Below are positions 14,615-23,560 of a DNA stretch of 31,295 bases, piece after piece; the stretch's first letter is position 1; the number at the start of each line of letters is the position of its first letter. The DNA comes from a virus: IMG/VR virus record IMGVR_UViG_3300001450_000150, positions 1-31,295 of that record, one strand, 5' to 3'. Below the pieces are notes generated by a model that made no database searches, had not been told where the DNA came from, and saw nothing but the letters and a program-made list of their open reading frames with translations. The translations under genes were made by a program, and so were the position numbers.

Positions 14615-16917
14615 TACGTTATTATGGATTTCGAACTAGCTTTATTTTTAAATGTACCATCTACAAAATCATATAATTCTGTTACTGTCTCTGCTGACGT
14701 TTGCACATAAATTGTATTTTCGATAATATCAAAATCTAATATATTACTTGTTGTAAGTATATTAGCTTTAGTAAGACCTGTTGTGTGTTTATTAAACACT
14801 GTTGCAAAGGCTGTTGAAAGTGGATCTACCGTTTGAGTATGTATATTTCTAACAAATACTTCACCGGCGCTGATAAACTGTTGATCAAACAATTTTACAG
14901 TGGTTGTTGTTGGATCGTTAGTTGCTGACGCTTCATATGTAGTAGTAGAGTTTGTATATATAGCGGAAGTATCAATTGTTAAATATGGTATTGTAGTTTC
15001 CGTAAAATAATGAGTTACTAGTTCACTACCCACTCCAGGGTGTCCAGCAAATGGCCCACCATCAACAGCAGACACTGCAGAAACTGAACCACAAGACAAA
15101 GCTTGACTATGCAAATCAGAACACGAAAAGTCTGTTAGAGGAGCTAAGAATGTTGCTGATTCTGCTGTACCTGCGACATCACATAATGTAGAATCATTAA
15201 CTATAAACTCATCATACATACCAGTAACACTAGAATACAAAGTTCCTGTAGCTATATACTCAGCTGCAGATATTGCAGACAGTAAAGGTTCAAAAAACAA
15301 ACCATCATAATATTCTGCAGCTGTTATACAACTAGTTGAGGTACTTGAATCTGATGTACTGCTTATATATGTGGTTCCTGCGTATCTCTTTGGGTATACC
15401 GGCTTTATAAAATAAAACTCATTACCATATATGTCACTCCGTAATTTGATGCCAGTCTTGTTAGTTATCAACAAATCCGTAAGTCTTTGAGATTCAGGAT
15501 ATATGTTTAAAACGCTTATTGGGTATGTGTCAGTATTCTTCCAATCTATATGACCAATTTCATCTTCCCAGAAACTAATATTATCTTCTCTTTTGTTAAT
15601 ACCTGTAGAAGAGTACTCTAAGCTATTTTCTTGACTTTGATATCCATAATTTCGTAATATTTTATTATTGTAAAAACCTATAGAAGCACTTTGATCATTG
15701 TTTTTGTATTCGTTTGTTTTTGCTTTAAAAATAAGCGGAGTTCTTTGTTTTATTTTTATATTACGAAGAATCTCTCCAGTATTGCTATTTTTAATATAAC
15801 CAACACATTTAATACCAGGTTCATATTTATTAGGGTTGGGAACTACATAATCTGTTCCATTGAACGCAGATAAATCTATATTAAATGTTAACCCATAAGA
15901 ATAAAAATTAGTTGTTCCAGTATTTTTAAAGGATAATTGATACGGGTAAATTTCTGTACTTTTTATGTTAACAGGTTTGTTGTATAAATTCGGATTATAT
16001 CTTTGATTTAAACTATTTGTAGGGTTAGTATTATTAAACAGCTGTTCTACTTTTGCAGATTGTTTATTACCAGATACATGATATAAATCATTTGCTAAAT
16101 ATTTTTCTATTAATCCCTTTTCGTACGTAAATTTTAAATTTTTTAATGTTTTTTCTTCTCCTCTAAAGTACCTACCAGGTAACCTTTCAAAATTTGTAAA
16201 CGGTTGATTAATGCTCAATATACTTTCTGGAGTTGATATATTGTTGGTTTCTATTTTTAGTTTCTTACCATCTTTGTTTATTGATATTGCCTGTAAAACA
16301 TTAGGTACTTCGTTAAGTACCTTGCGGGTAACACTTAAAATTAAATCTTTGTCTATTGTGTGGATGTTATACAAAAACTCATCAGAAACATAACTCTTTA
16401 AATTTATTTCTATATTGTTCGCTATTTTTTGTATGTTAATATCTTCTATAGCGGTGTTAGTATTTTCTTTTACAAATTCCTTACTACTAAGTAATCTAGC
16501 TATATAATTTTTTAAATATTTTTGTATACCTGCTTTTGAAGTTTTAAGTTTATTTTTTGATGTAGAAAACTTAACCTCTTCTCTTAAATCTCGAACATTA
16601 GTTAATTGGTTTTGTATTATTTCAATAAAATAGTGAACTGATAATTCTAGTTCATATACATCATCGGTATCTATTCTCTCGAGAAACCGCTGTACATTAG
16701 TATCTAAAGTTGATAAATTTAAATTCTTTAAAAATTGTATGTAAATGTTTTTAGTATAATCGTTATTATAATTAGTATTTGTCTCTTTTTGGTTTTTCCA
16801 CTCAATAAGATAGTTATTGTAAATTACAGGTAGCTCAGTAGCGCTAGAAACATCTTCATAATAAGCTTTCCATTCAATAAAAGATAATGGGTTAGTTGTA
16901 TTTAAATCTATCGTCAT
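14614..16917 (-). CDS. Baseplate-associated structural protein with Ser/Ala/Cys-rich segment, 767 aa
   Basis: The N-terminal 260 residues are helical and Asn/Lys-rich (FIEWKAYYEDVSSATELP, YLIEWKNQKETN), unlike the beta-rich neighbours. The middle (about 260-510) is beta-rich with Asn/Tyr. Residues about 515-660 switch abruptly to Ser/Ala/Thr-rich sequence with several Cys (STSDSSTSTSCITAAEYYDG, DSTLCDVAGTAES, DFSCSDLHSQALSCGSVSAV). The end is again ordinary. The ATG overlaps the stop of the 961-residue gene as ATGA, with AAAGGA about 7-10 nt upstream, a rare Shine-Dalgarno in this block. Position two genes after gp6 suggests a gp7/gp8-like wedge role, but no similarity to those can be shown. 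Confidence 0.65.
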   Translation of the reverse strand: MTIDLNTTNPLSFIEWKAYYEDVSSATELPVIYNNYLIEWKNQKETNTNYNNDYTKNIYIQFLKNLNLSTLDTNVQRFLERIDTDDVYELELSVHYFIEIIQNQLTNVRDLREEVKFSTSKNKLKTSKAGIQKYLKNYIARLLSSKEFVKENTNTAIEDINIQKIANNIEINLKSYVSDEFLYNIHTIDKDLILSVTRKVLNEVPNVLQAISINKDGKKLKIETNNISTPESILSINQPFTNFERLPGRYFRGEEKTLKNLKFTYEKGLIEKYLANDLYHVSGNKQSAKVEQLFNNTNPTNSLNQRYNPNLYNKPVNIKSTEIYPYQLSFKNTGTTNFYSYGLTFNIDLSAFNGTDYVVPNPNKYEPGIKCVGYIKNSNTGEILRNIKIKQRTPLIFKAKTNEYKNNDQSASIGFYNNKILRNYGYQSQENSLEYSSTGINKREDNISFWEDEIGHIDWKNTDTYPISVLNIYPESQRLTDLLITNKTGIKLRSDIYGNEFYFIKPVYPKRYAGTTYISSTSDSSTSTSCITAAEYYDGLFFEPLLSAISAAEYIATGTLYSSVTGMYDEFIVNDSTLCDVAGTAESATFLAPLTDFSCSDLHSQALSCGSVSAVSAVDGGPFAGHPGVGSELVTHYFTETTIPYLTIDTSAIYTNSTTTYEASATNDPTTTTVKLFDQQFISAGEVFVRNIHTQTVDPLSTAFATVFNKHTTGLTKANILTTSNILDFDIIENTIYVQTSAETVTELYDFVDGTFKNKASSKSIIT

Positions 16918-19799
16918 ATATTAAGTCCTTTCCGGATTTGATAATCCACATTTTTATATACAATGCCACCTGTATTATCCCAATTAGCGCTCAGGGAAGA
17001 ATTTCCACGAGTTATAGACGTATATGTATTATTAAAATCTACAATACTGTTTTTTATATTTTCATCTGCCGATGTAGTGTCATATGTCGTATAAGGATAA
17101 AAGTCATAAAAACTATCTAAACCACTAGCACCTGATACAGAAGTATCTAACGACCAACCCCAGTTACTATATTTATTATAAGCTGAAAGAGGATATTGAT
17201 TTGAAATTAATTCTTGTATAATAATGTTATCTATATTACCGTTGAAGTCTTGACTTACTTCCAATGAAAGGGTATCATAAATTCCTGTGTTTGTTATCGT
17301 TACAGAATGAGTTCCATTATTAGTAACCCCTCCTGTTTGAGGTAATGCAACCCCGTTACTATGTTGCCCTATTATTACTCTTAATGTACCGGCTGTACAG
17401 CTTGCGACAGTTACAGTAACCTTATAGCTAGAATTTGATTTAGCGTTTATAGCTTGAAATAAATTATTTGTGGCTGGGGTACCAGTATATGGGTTATGTC
17501 CTGCAACAGAACCAGTAAGTACCCAACCACTTATTGGAGAGCTACCAGTTTCGTTTATTTGATCTGATACAGTAGCTTGCCAGCCAGTTGTAGTCGCGAA
17601 ATTTAAATTCGTTGTAGTTAAGTCCCAAAGCTCATTTGCTGTTTGGAAAGATAAGCTAGCAATTTTTTGAGGTTTAATTAAAACAAACTCATTGTTAAAT
17701 TTTTGTCTTGCTACAATATTAGTATAGGCAGTAACCGTATAAGTGGAAGTATCTATTTTATTATTAAAGTCTACGTTCCGTCCATTAGCAGAATTAGTAT
17801 AAAAGTCTGTAGTTAATCGCTCATTATTTTGTTCATATCCTCCTAATAATTTTGTTATTTTTATACTAAACAAATCATACAATCGCTTCAGCTCTGGTGG
17901 TGGGGTCGGTAATACAATATCTATATCTTCATTGAAGAAATCATAGAAGGATTGTAAGTTATCTAGATTACAATAATCTACATCGTTATTATTTGCAACA
18001 AAGTTTGCTATCTTTTCAAAAACCGTTTTACCAAAAACAGTAGGACTTGAGCTCGCTTCACCAACAAACGAAGTAAATATACCGTCAAATAAATTATCAT
18101 ACTCATGTAAAAATGATTGGAATCTGTAACCTTTTATTGTTTGAGAATAATCTATATCCTCATTTATTTTATAAATTTCCACATCATTTGTAGAAGGTAA
18201 GACTGTAAACGTATATGACCCTTCTATAATATTACCCCCGGAGGCAGTTAATGAAACCGGACCTAAAGGACCTGAACCATCGTAATCAATTATGGCGTTA
18301 TACCCGGAAACTCCAATTGCTGATGTAAAAGAATCTATTCTTCCAGTAACATTTAATGTCCATGTTCCGGCACTTAATGGATTTATATTAGTATATAGAA
18401 AACTACTTAAATTTGTTTTACCTGTAGAAGTATCGTACGGAAACTTATTTGTACTAATACTACTTATGTTAGAAGTTGTTGTTGTAGTACCATCAGTCCA
18501 TTCTAAGTAAAATTGATTATCTTGAGCAGGATTTTGACTTGAAGACCATAAATATTGAGGATAATATTTAGCAATATTTAACTCCCTATCTGCTAGTGCT
18601 ATAAACAATTGAAATTTATCTCCTTGTCTTTTATATTGTATACCAGACATTTCTTTCATACCTGTAGATGTGAAAGAGAGTCTCGTAGTAGTTGGTTTAG
18701 ATATTTTTATCGGGTAACCAATCTCTGTAGTTGTATTACCTACAAATGCTCCTACTTGATTTGTTTCTAAAAAAGTTAACCCACTACTGTTAATATCTGA
18801 ATCGATACCATCTACATAAAAATTTCTTACTTTATGTTTACTTGTATCAAGCTTAAACAATAATCTCACTCCCGGGTCGATATTAGGTATATCATCATAA
18901 TATATAAATGCTGGTATATCATGGGCGGATACAGAATATGGCTTCCCTGGTCGCATTGATGTAACTCCAGCTGAATTTGTAGATGTATTATCATAACCTT
19001 GGAACGTACTAACTGTAGCTCCTAACAAATAAGGAGTCATTCCAACTGCAGTAAACTCTTCTACTTTATCTTCTAAAATTGGTTCTATTTTATTAGTAGA
19101 AGGATTGACTACATAATACTGATTGTTTAATTTAAAATTTAAACCTTCCACACTATTAATCAGATTACCATCTTGTGGATTGTAAAAAGCATTATACGGT
19201 ACTAAGTGAGCATATTTACTTTTAGTATCATATGGTTTAGCTTTACTACCGCTCGCTGTGAGATACAAAGTAAATTTGCCATCCTCTGGTATATCTTGCC
19301 ATGAAGCAGAAACACCAGCATTAAACGAATTGTTTTTTGTTCCGGCTGGGAATTGCGCAGCTGAAACAGAAGCAACAAAATTATTACTAATAGCTACATT
19401 TGTTGGTACATAATTATAAACTGATACTGACTTAGTAACTGTATTAAGATGGGTGTTTCCTTCTTCATTGAAGAAATACATTGACACTTTATATATACCT
19501 GGTACTCTATATCTATGGGTAGTTGTAGTACTATTAGCAGCACTAAGAGTATAACCATCTCCAAAATCCCATACCGCTTTAGTATTAGATATTTTAGGTT
19601 CAAAATTATCTATAATACTATAAACTGTACCAGTTAAATCTGCAGTAAAAGTAAAATTAGATATATTAGTAAAACCAGCTTGGGAAGCAGATAATAAGTG
19701 CACATTCTCAACCAATGGAGGTACAGAAACTGATGTATCAACAGTAACTGTTACTGGTACTGGTATACTATCTGGAGTGTTAGTTATTGGTTCAGACAT
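16914..19799 (-). CDS. Large baseplate structural protein with PKD domain, 961 aa
   Basis: A PKD domain is clear at about residues 45-128: KAVWDFGDGYTLSAANS with WDFGDG at 77-82, THRYRVPGIYKVSMYFF, and a closing VTKSVSVYNY. Long beta-rich stretches follow. Around residues 730-865 a segment reads like a carbohydrate-binding jelly roll (NLNFATTTGWQATVSDQ, SSYKVTVTVASCTAGTLRVI, TNTGIYDTLSLEV, DFNGNIDNIIIQEL). The C-terminal part contains YPLSAYNKYSNWGWSLD. Its size and place after gp6 match T4 gp7 (about 1030 aa), the wedge scaffold, but that is positional inference. Its start shares 1 nt with the gp6 stop (TAATG). Confidence 0.7.
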   Translation of the reverse strand: MSEPITNTPDSIPVPVTVTVDTSVSVPPLVENVHLLSASQAGFTNISNFTFTADLTGTVYSIIDNFEPKISNTKAVWDFGDGYTLSAANSTTTTHRYRVPGIYKVSMYFFNEEGNTHLNTVTKSVSVYNYVPTNVAISNNFVASVSAAQFPAGTKNNSFNAGVSASWQDIPEDGKFTLYLTASGSKAKPYDTKSKYAHLVPYNAFYNPQDGNLINSVEGLNFKLNNQYYVVNPSTNKIEPILEDKVEEFTAVGMTPYLLGATVSTFQGYDNTSTNSAGVTSMRPGKPYSVSAHDIPAFIYYDDIPNIDPGVRLLFKLDTSKHKVRNFYVDGIDSDINSSGLTFLETNQVGAFVGNTTTEIGYPIKISKPTTTRLSFTSTGMKEMSGIQYKRQGDKFQLFIALADRELNIAKYYPQYLWSSSQNPAQDNQFYLEWTDGTTTTTSNISSISTNKFPYDTSTGKTNLSSFLYTNINPLSAGTWTLNVTGRIDSFTSAIGVSGYNAIIDYDGSGPLGPVSLTASGGNIIEGSYTFTVLPSTNDVEIYKINEDIDYSQTIKGYRFQSFLHEYDNLFDGIFTSFVGEASSSPTVFGKTVFEKIANFVANNNDVDYCNLDNLQSFYDFFNEDIDIVLPTPPPELKRLYDLFSIKITKLLGGYEQNNERLTTDFYTNSANGRNVDFNNKIDTSTYTVTAYTNIVARQKFNNEFVLIKPQKIASLSFQTANELWDLTTTNLNFATTTGWQATVSDQINETGSSPISGWVLTGSVAGHNPYTGTPATNNLFQAINAKSNSSYKVTVTVASCTAGTLRVIIGQHSNGVALPQTGGVTNNGTHSVTITNTGIYDTLSLEVSQDFNGNIDNIIIQELISNQYPLSAYNKYSNWGWSLDTSVSGASGLDSFYDFYPYTTYDTTSADENIKNSIVDFNNTYTSITRGNSSLSANWDNTGGIVYKNVDYQIRKGLNI

Positions 19800-21634
19800 T
19801 AATATTCAACGACTCTATTGTTACTAGTTAAGGGTTTAACTTTAATTTTATTTTTAAATAAAGTGGAATTTTCAATATAAGGTATTTGATATGGTTTTAA
19901 CTGATATCTAGTATCGATACTTTTAATATCCCTCCCATTATATATTGGATTAAAAATGCATAAAGAAAGACCAGGAACGCCGAGGTTTTCTACATCAGTT
20001 CTTATTGTTTCTATTTTTTCAATACCTTTAATTTTTTCAAGTTCGTTATTTAAAAACCTCACATCTATTAAGCCTCCAAGCTTTATAGAATTAATATAGT
20101 TTGTTATAGTATTAAATACTTTTGTTTTTAAATCTTCTTCGTTTATTAGAGAACGGGAACTTCTGCTTATTTCTAGGCATGTGTAATCTTTATAAGATGT
20201 TTTATTTATCTCACCAGAGAATGACAAAGATAAATCTAAGTTTAAGTATACTGGATCAATGAAAGCAATTTCGCTGTTAAGTAATTTATAATCTTCAATC
20301 TCACTCCGTATTTTTTCTTTTAGAGAATTAGAAAGATAATTAGAACGAGTGACTACTGTTTTATTTTTACGCAAATTCGGTACAATAGTTAGATATATGT
20401 TGTTTGCGTCTGCGCTATCAGCAAAATAAAATTGATTAAAAAGGGCGTTTGTATCTAATGTATAATCTGTTAGACCTAACTCTTCATTAACATATTTTAA
20501 ATAATCATTAGTATAATCACTATTATTTTGTACAGTTACATCGTAAATTAAGTTTTTATAGTTTCGTTGTATAAAACTTTTATAATCTCCTTTCGTAGTT
20601 AGTTTGTATTCTGAACTAAAAAATCGAGGTGCGTTTTGTTTTATTTCTGATACCTTTTCTTCTTCTCCAAAGTTTGTACTGTCTTCAGTATTATTAATAT
20701 TAACATTCGGAGCAGTTTCGATAGCAAGATAATTTAAGGATGTATCTTTTATATCAGCCCATATGGTGTCATATTGAGATGTATTAAAAATATTAATTCC
20801 ACTATCTACAAAAGTGTTTTTAGTTACCTTACCAGACTCCCCAGTTGATTTAATATAATAGATAGCAACTTGATCCCCGTCATTTAACTTTTTACCATTT
20901 ACACTATTACCAAATTTAAATTCATAGTTTTTATTTTCATTATATCGGATTTCAAAAACTCTTTCATTTGCATTTGCTAAAAATATACTTGGAACTCTTT
21001 TCCATTCATACCACTTATCATCTTCGTTTGTTTCTTTTACGTAAGCAAATATATTAAAGTGATCAATTATTACATCCCCTCCTGGGAGAAGATTTATTGT
21101 TTCAAATTTTTCACCGATAGGATTAATAACTGGATATTCTTCTACTGTACCTTCATATAATAATTGGTTACCAGTTGCTGTTATAGTTTCAGTTTCAGAT
21201 GTTATTTTTTCAAACGTGAGATCATTAGTAAATGTAAATGTCTTACCACCAGAGCTTGCGAATGTAAATTTAGGTATTGTATAATAACCAGCAGACAAAT
21301 CAGAGGTACCTTTTATGTTTACGGGTAACACACTTGACTGCTTACCTACAGGTTTATAATCAATAAGTTTTACTATACGGTTTATATTTTCATACAACTC
21401 TGCATCATTAAAATTACTCTCTGAACTAGTTTGATTTAAGTAGAATAATAAAGTATGGTATGAGTAGGAAATAATATCTATAAGAGCAGAGATGTTACTA
21501 CCTTCGAAATTTTGATCTGTAAAATTAATGTTCGTGTCTTTATTAATTCTAGATATGATTAGATCGCGCAAGCTTTGGGCATCAAAGCTTGCATATGCAT
21601 CTGTCGGTAAATCGAATTGTGTATATTTTGCCAT
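19799..21634 (-). CDS. Baseplate wedge protein gp6-like (baseplate J family)
   Basis: The 611-residue protein, close to T4 gp6 (660), has the gp6/baseplate-J pattern. Seen: an N-terminal helical region with GSNISALIDIISYSYHTLLF and NINRIVKLIDYKPVG (about residues 45-98), a beta-rich section with FEIRYNENKNYEFKFGNSVN and GDQVAIYYIKS near 240-275, and a C-terminal domain with YLNLDLSLSFSGEI, LINEEDLKTKVFNTITNYI and LGGLIDVRFLNNELEKI. In T4, gp6 dimers link neighbouring wedges into the baseplate ring. It lies 2 nt after the gp25-like gene, a conserved pairing. There is no Shine-Dalgarno; AT-rich sequence precedes the ATG. Confidence 0.9.
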   Translation of the reverse strand: MAKYTQFDLPTDAYASFDAQSLRDLIISRINKDTNINFTDQNFEGSNISALIDIISYSYHTLLFYLNQTSSESNFNDAELYENINRIVKLIDYKPVGKQSSVLPVNIKGTSDLSAGYYTIPKFTFASSGGKTFTFTNDLTFEKITSETETITATGNQLLYEGTVEEYPVINPIGEKFETINLLPGGDVIIDHFNIFAYVKETNEDDKWYEWKRVPSIFLANANERVFEIRYNENKNYEFKFGNSVNGKKLNDGDQVAIYYIKSTGESGKVTKNTFVDSGINIFNTSQYDTIWADIKDTSLNYLAIETAPNVNINNTEDSTNFGEEEKVSEIKQNAPRFFSSEYKLTTKGDYKSFIQRNYKNLIYDVTVQNNSDYTNDYLKYVNEELGLTDYTLDTNALFNQFYFADSADANNIYLTIVPNLRKNKTVVTRSNYLSNSLKEKIRSEIEDYKLLNSEIAFIDPVYLNLDLSLSFSGEINKTSYKDYTCLEISRSSRSLINEEDLKTKVFNTITNYINSIKLGGLIDVRFLNNELEKIKGIEKIETIRTDVENLGVPGLSLCIFNPIYNGRDIKSIDTRYQLKPYQIPYIENSTLFKNKIKVKPLTSNNRVVEY

Positions 21635-21636
21635 TT

Positions 21637-22119
21637 TTATGTGTACGTAAACCCTGTTGCTGTTAGTAATCCGTTAGCAGTCCCTTTTTTATTATTTAAT
21701 GATGGTATTGTGATAGATATACTAATTTTATATTCGTTTTGATCAGGTCGTGCAATTATATCTACACTATTCACTATAACTCGAGGCTCATACAACGCTA
21801 ACTCTTCATAAATTGTAGTACCTATTAAATCTCCATTATCTTTTGATATATTCTCAAACAAATACTGTTCTAGATCTAATCCAAAATTAGGGTTTAGTAT
21901 TTTTTGTCCTTTTTTAGTATTAAAAGTGTTTCTTATAGAGTTGTAAATAGCGGATTCATCATAACTTAATTTCAAATCTTGCTTATTTTTCTCTGCCCCA
22001 ACAGTTTTATCAGAGAGAAAACTATTAAGTTCTATATCTAAATGTAAGTCTGCATAAGAATAATTACGGTAACTATCCCTATTCTTTACATCTTTTAGGA
22101 TATCTAATTTAAGAGCCAT
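21637..22119 (-). CDS. Baseplate wedge protein gp25-like (GPW/gp25 family)
   Basis: The 160-residue protein shows the gp25 core: DESAIYNSIRNTFNTKKGQ (about 73-91), ILNPNFGLDLEQYLFENI (about 94-111), then TIYEELALYEPRVIVNSVDI and ISISITIPSLNN. T4 gp25 (132 aa) sits at the wedge core and resembles sheath-initiating lysozyme-fold homologues without enzymatic activity. An N-terminal extension of about 40 residues is present. It is the first gene of the gp25-gp6 late operon. A TTAAATA motif lies 7 nt before the ATG, in the spacer shared with a divergent plus-strand gene. Confidence 0.9.
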   Translation of the reverse strand: MALKLDILKDVKNRDSYRNYSYADLHLDIELNSFLSDKTVGAEKNKQDLKLSYDESAIYNSIRNTFNTKKGQKILNPNFGLDLEQYLFENISKDNGDLIGTTIYEELALYEPRVIVNSVDIIARPDQNEYKISISITIPSLNNKKGTANGLLTATGFTYT

Positions 22120-22126
22120 GTATAAT

Positions 22127-22133
22127 TATTTAA
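22127..22133 (-). promoter_or_regulatory. Late-type promoter TTAAATA for the gp25-gp6 operon
   Basis: On the minus strand TTAAATA ends 7 nt before ATG 22119. The 46-nt divergent spacer (22120-22165) also carries the plus-strand late motif at 22153-22159, so both genes start from adjacent, opposed late-type promoters. Confidence 0.6.
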
Positions 22134-22152
22134 TTTTAAAAGGCTTAATAGA

Positions 22153-22159
22153 ATAAATA
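22153..22159 (+). promoter_or_regulatory. Late-type promoter ATAAATA
   Basis: ATAAATA ends 6 nt before ATG 22166. This is the same motif and spacing as on the opposite strand of this spacer. Confidence 0.6.
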
Positions 22160-22165
22160 ATTTAA

Positions 22166-22663
22166 ATGAGTAAATTCGATACTATATTTGAACAACAAAT
22201 TGGTCGATTTGTAAAATCCGGGCCTATCGCTGGTGATTATGTTAAGATCAAAGGCAACTGCGAATCTTCAGATTGGTATAAATCTCTTGATGAAGCTAGA
22301 CAAAACTATATACAAGAGGTAAAAACTTTATCAGAGCAAGGTAAACCTCTTATGTTATCTACTATTAAAAAAGCTGTATATGAGACTGGTACAACAGATT
22401 CTCAAGCTCAATTAGCAGATATTGCAGTAGAATATGCTCCTGGTTTATATCAAAATAACTTAACTATTCCCTTAGAACTATTAGAGTTTGATATATCTTC
22501 TGCAGATGCTCGTGGTACTCAAAAAGATCCAACTAATGATCAAAAAGATCCTACTACATTGAAGCCAGAAGAAGTAGAAGACGTAGCTACTGATGTTGGT
22601 CAACCAACTAAAGTACCTAACGGAGATTATAAGTTAACTACTGCGAAGTATTTAAACGCTTAA
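22166..22663 (+). CDS. Unknown protein, 165 aa, probably late
   Basis: The protein begins MSKFDTIFEQQIGRFVKSG and has a compact N-terminal two-thirds with helical and short beta segments (LDEARQNYIQEVKTLSEQ, LMLSTIKKAVYETG, TIPLELLEFDIS). The C-terminal third is polar and includes an imperfect duplication, QKDPTND then QKDPTT, followed by KPEEVEDVATDVG. It is transcribed against the surrounding block from its own late-type promoter, and its 3' end overlaps the clamp-loader gene by 12 nt. Its placement within tail genes suggests a virion or assembly role, but I do not recognise it. Confidence 0.65.
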   Translation: MSKFDTIFEQQIGRFVKSGPIAGDYVKIKGNCESSDWYKSLDEARQNYIQEVKTLSEQGKPLMLSTIKKAVYETGTTDSQAQLADIAVEYAPGLYQNNLTIPLELLEFDISSADARGTQKDPTNDQKDPTTLKPEEVEDVATDVGQPTKVPNGDYKLTTAKYLNA

Positions 22664-23560
22664 TTCAAGGATACAAGAATAGAAGTTGATCTCCTGATCA
22701 ATACATTGACTATTCTGATAAAAATATCTAGAGACTGTTAAAAGACAGTCTTTCTTTTTGTCTACATCTATAGAAGATTCAAATATATAATCAAATAACT
22801 TTTTAAATAAAACATCATAATCGTTATTAAAGACAGTTTCATTCTCGATAATAAACTTTCTTATAGCTGTATATTTTTTATTTCGTAGAAGATCTATTAA
22901 ACCATCGAAAAGTTCAGATATATCTCCAAATATACCTTCTTTTCCTCCTGATAAAGCATACTTTTGTAGAGCGTTAATACCTCTTCTAAAATCTGGATAA
23001 CAACTATTAACAATATTAGTGAAATCTTCTTTATTAATCTTTACTTCTTCAGCTTTAACAATTGATATCAACTTAGTAATATACTCGTTTTTATCATGAT
23101 TGAGATCAAATAGTTGACATCTACTCTGAAGAGCTGGAATAATCTTATGTTTATAGTTAGCTGTAAGTACAAATCGAGTTAAGTCGTGATACTCTTCTAT
23201 AGAATTACGGAGAGCTTTTTGAGCATCAATAGACAAACCATCGCACTCATCAAGTATTATAACCTTAATGCTCCCAAAGAGACTCTTTGTCTGCGCGAAG
23301 TTTAGAACTTTTGTACGTATAGTATCTATTCCGTTCTCATCCGACGCATTGATGTAGAGATACTGGCAATTGAGAACATCAGATACTATAATCTTTGCTA
23401 AAGAAGTTTTACCAATACCAGGTCTTCCAACGAACATAACATTAGGTATGTTCTTATCCTCTCGTACTTTATTAAAGTAATTACGAGTACTTGGATTGAG
23501 TACTATTTCTTCTAAAGTACTTGGTCTGTACTTCTCACACCATATATCAGATACGTTCAT
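22652..23560 (-). CDS. 44: Sliding-clamp loader large subunit, gp44-like AAA+ ATPase
   Basis: The 302-residue protein (T4 gp44 is 319) has all clamp-loader motifs. Seen: WCEKYRPSTLEEIV (7-20), Walker A GRPGIGKTS (45-53), Walker B VIILDECD (100-107), sensor 1 VLTANY (131-136) and the SRC arginine-finger motif QSRCQ (145-149). A C-terminal helical collar domain follows. In T4, gp44 with gp62 loads the gp45 clamp for replication and for late transcription. The start overlaps the dut stop as ATGA, so both are read from the promoter upstream of dut. A gp62-like small subunit is not in the window. Confidence 0.92.
   Translation of the reverse strand: MNVSDIWCEKYRPSTLEEIVLNPSTRNYFNKVREDKNIPNVMFVGRPGIGKTSLAKIIVSDVLNCQYLYINASDENGIDTIRTKVLNFAQTKSLFGSIKVIILDECDGLSIDAQKALRNSIEEYHDLTRFVLTANYKHKIIPALQSRCQLFDLNHDKNEYITKLISIVKAEEVKINKEDFTNIVNSCYPDFRRGINALQKYALSGGKEGIFGDISELFDGLIDLLRNKKYTAIRKFIIENETVFNNDYDVLFKKLFDYIFESSIDVDKKKDCLLTVSRYFYQNSQCIDQEINFYSCILELSV

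Noticed and set aside
19394-19603. 69-codon minus-strand ORF in a different frame of the 961-residue gene
   Set aside because: It lies entirely within the PKD-domain coding region of the real gene.
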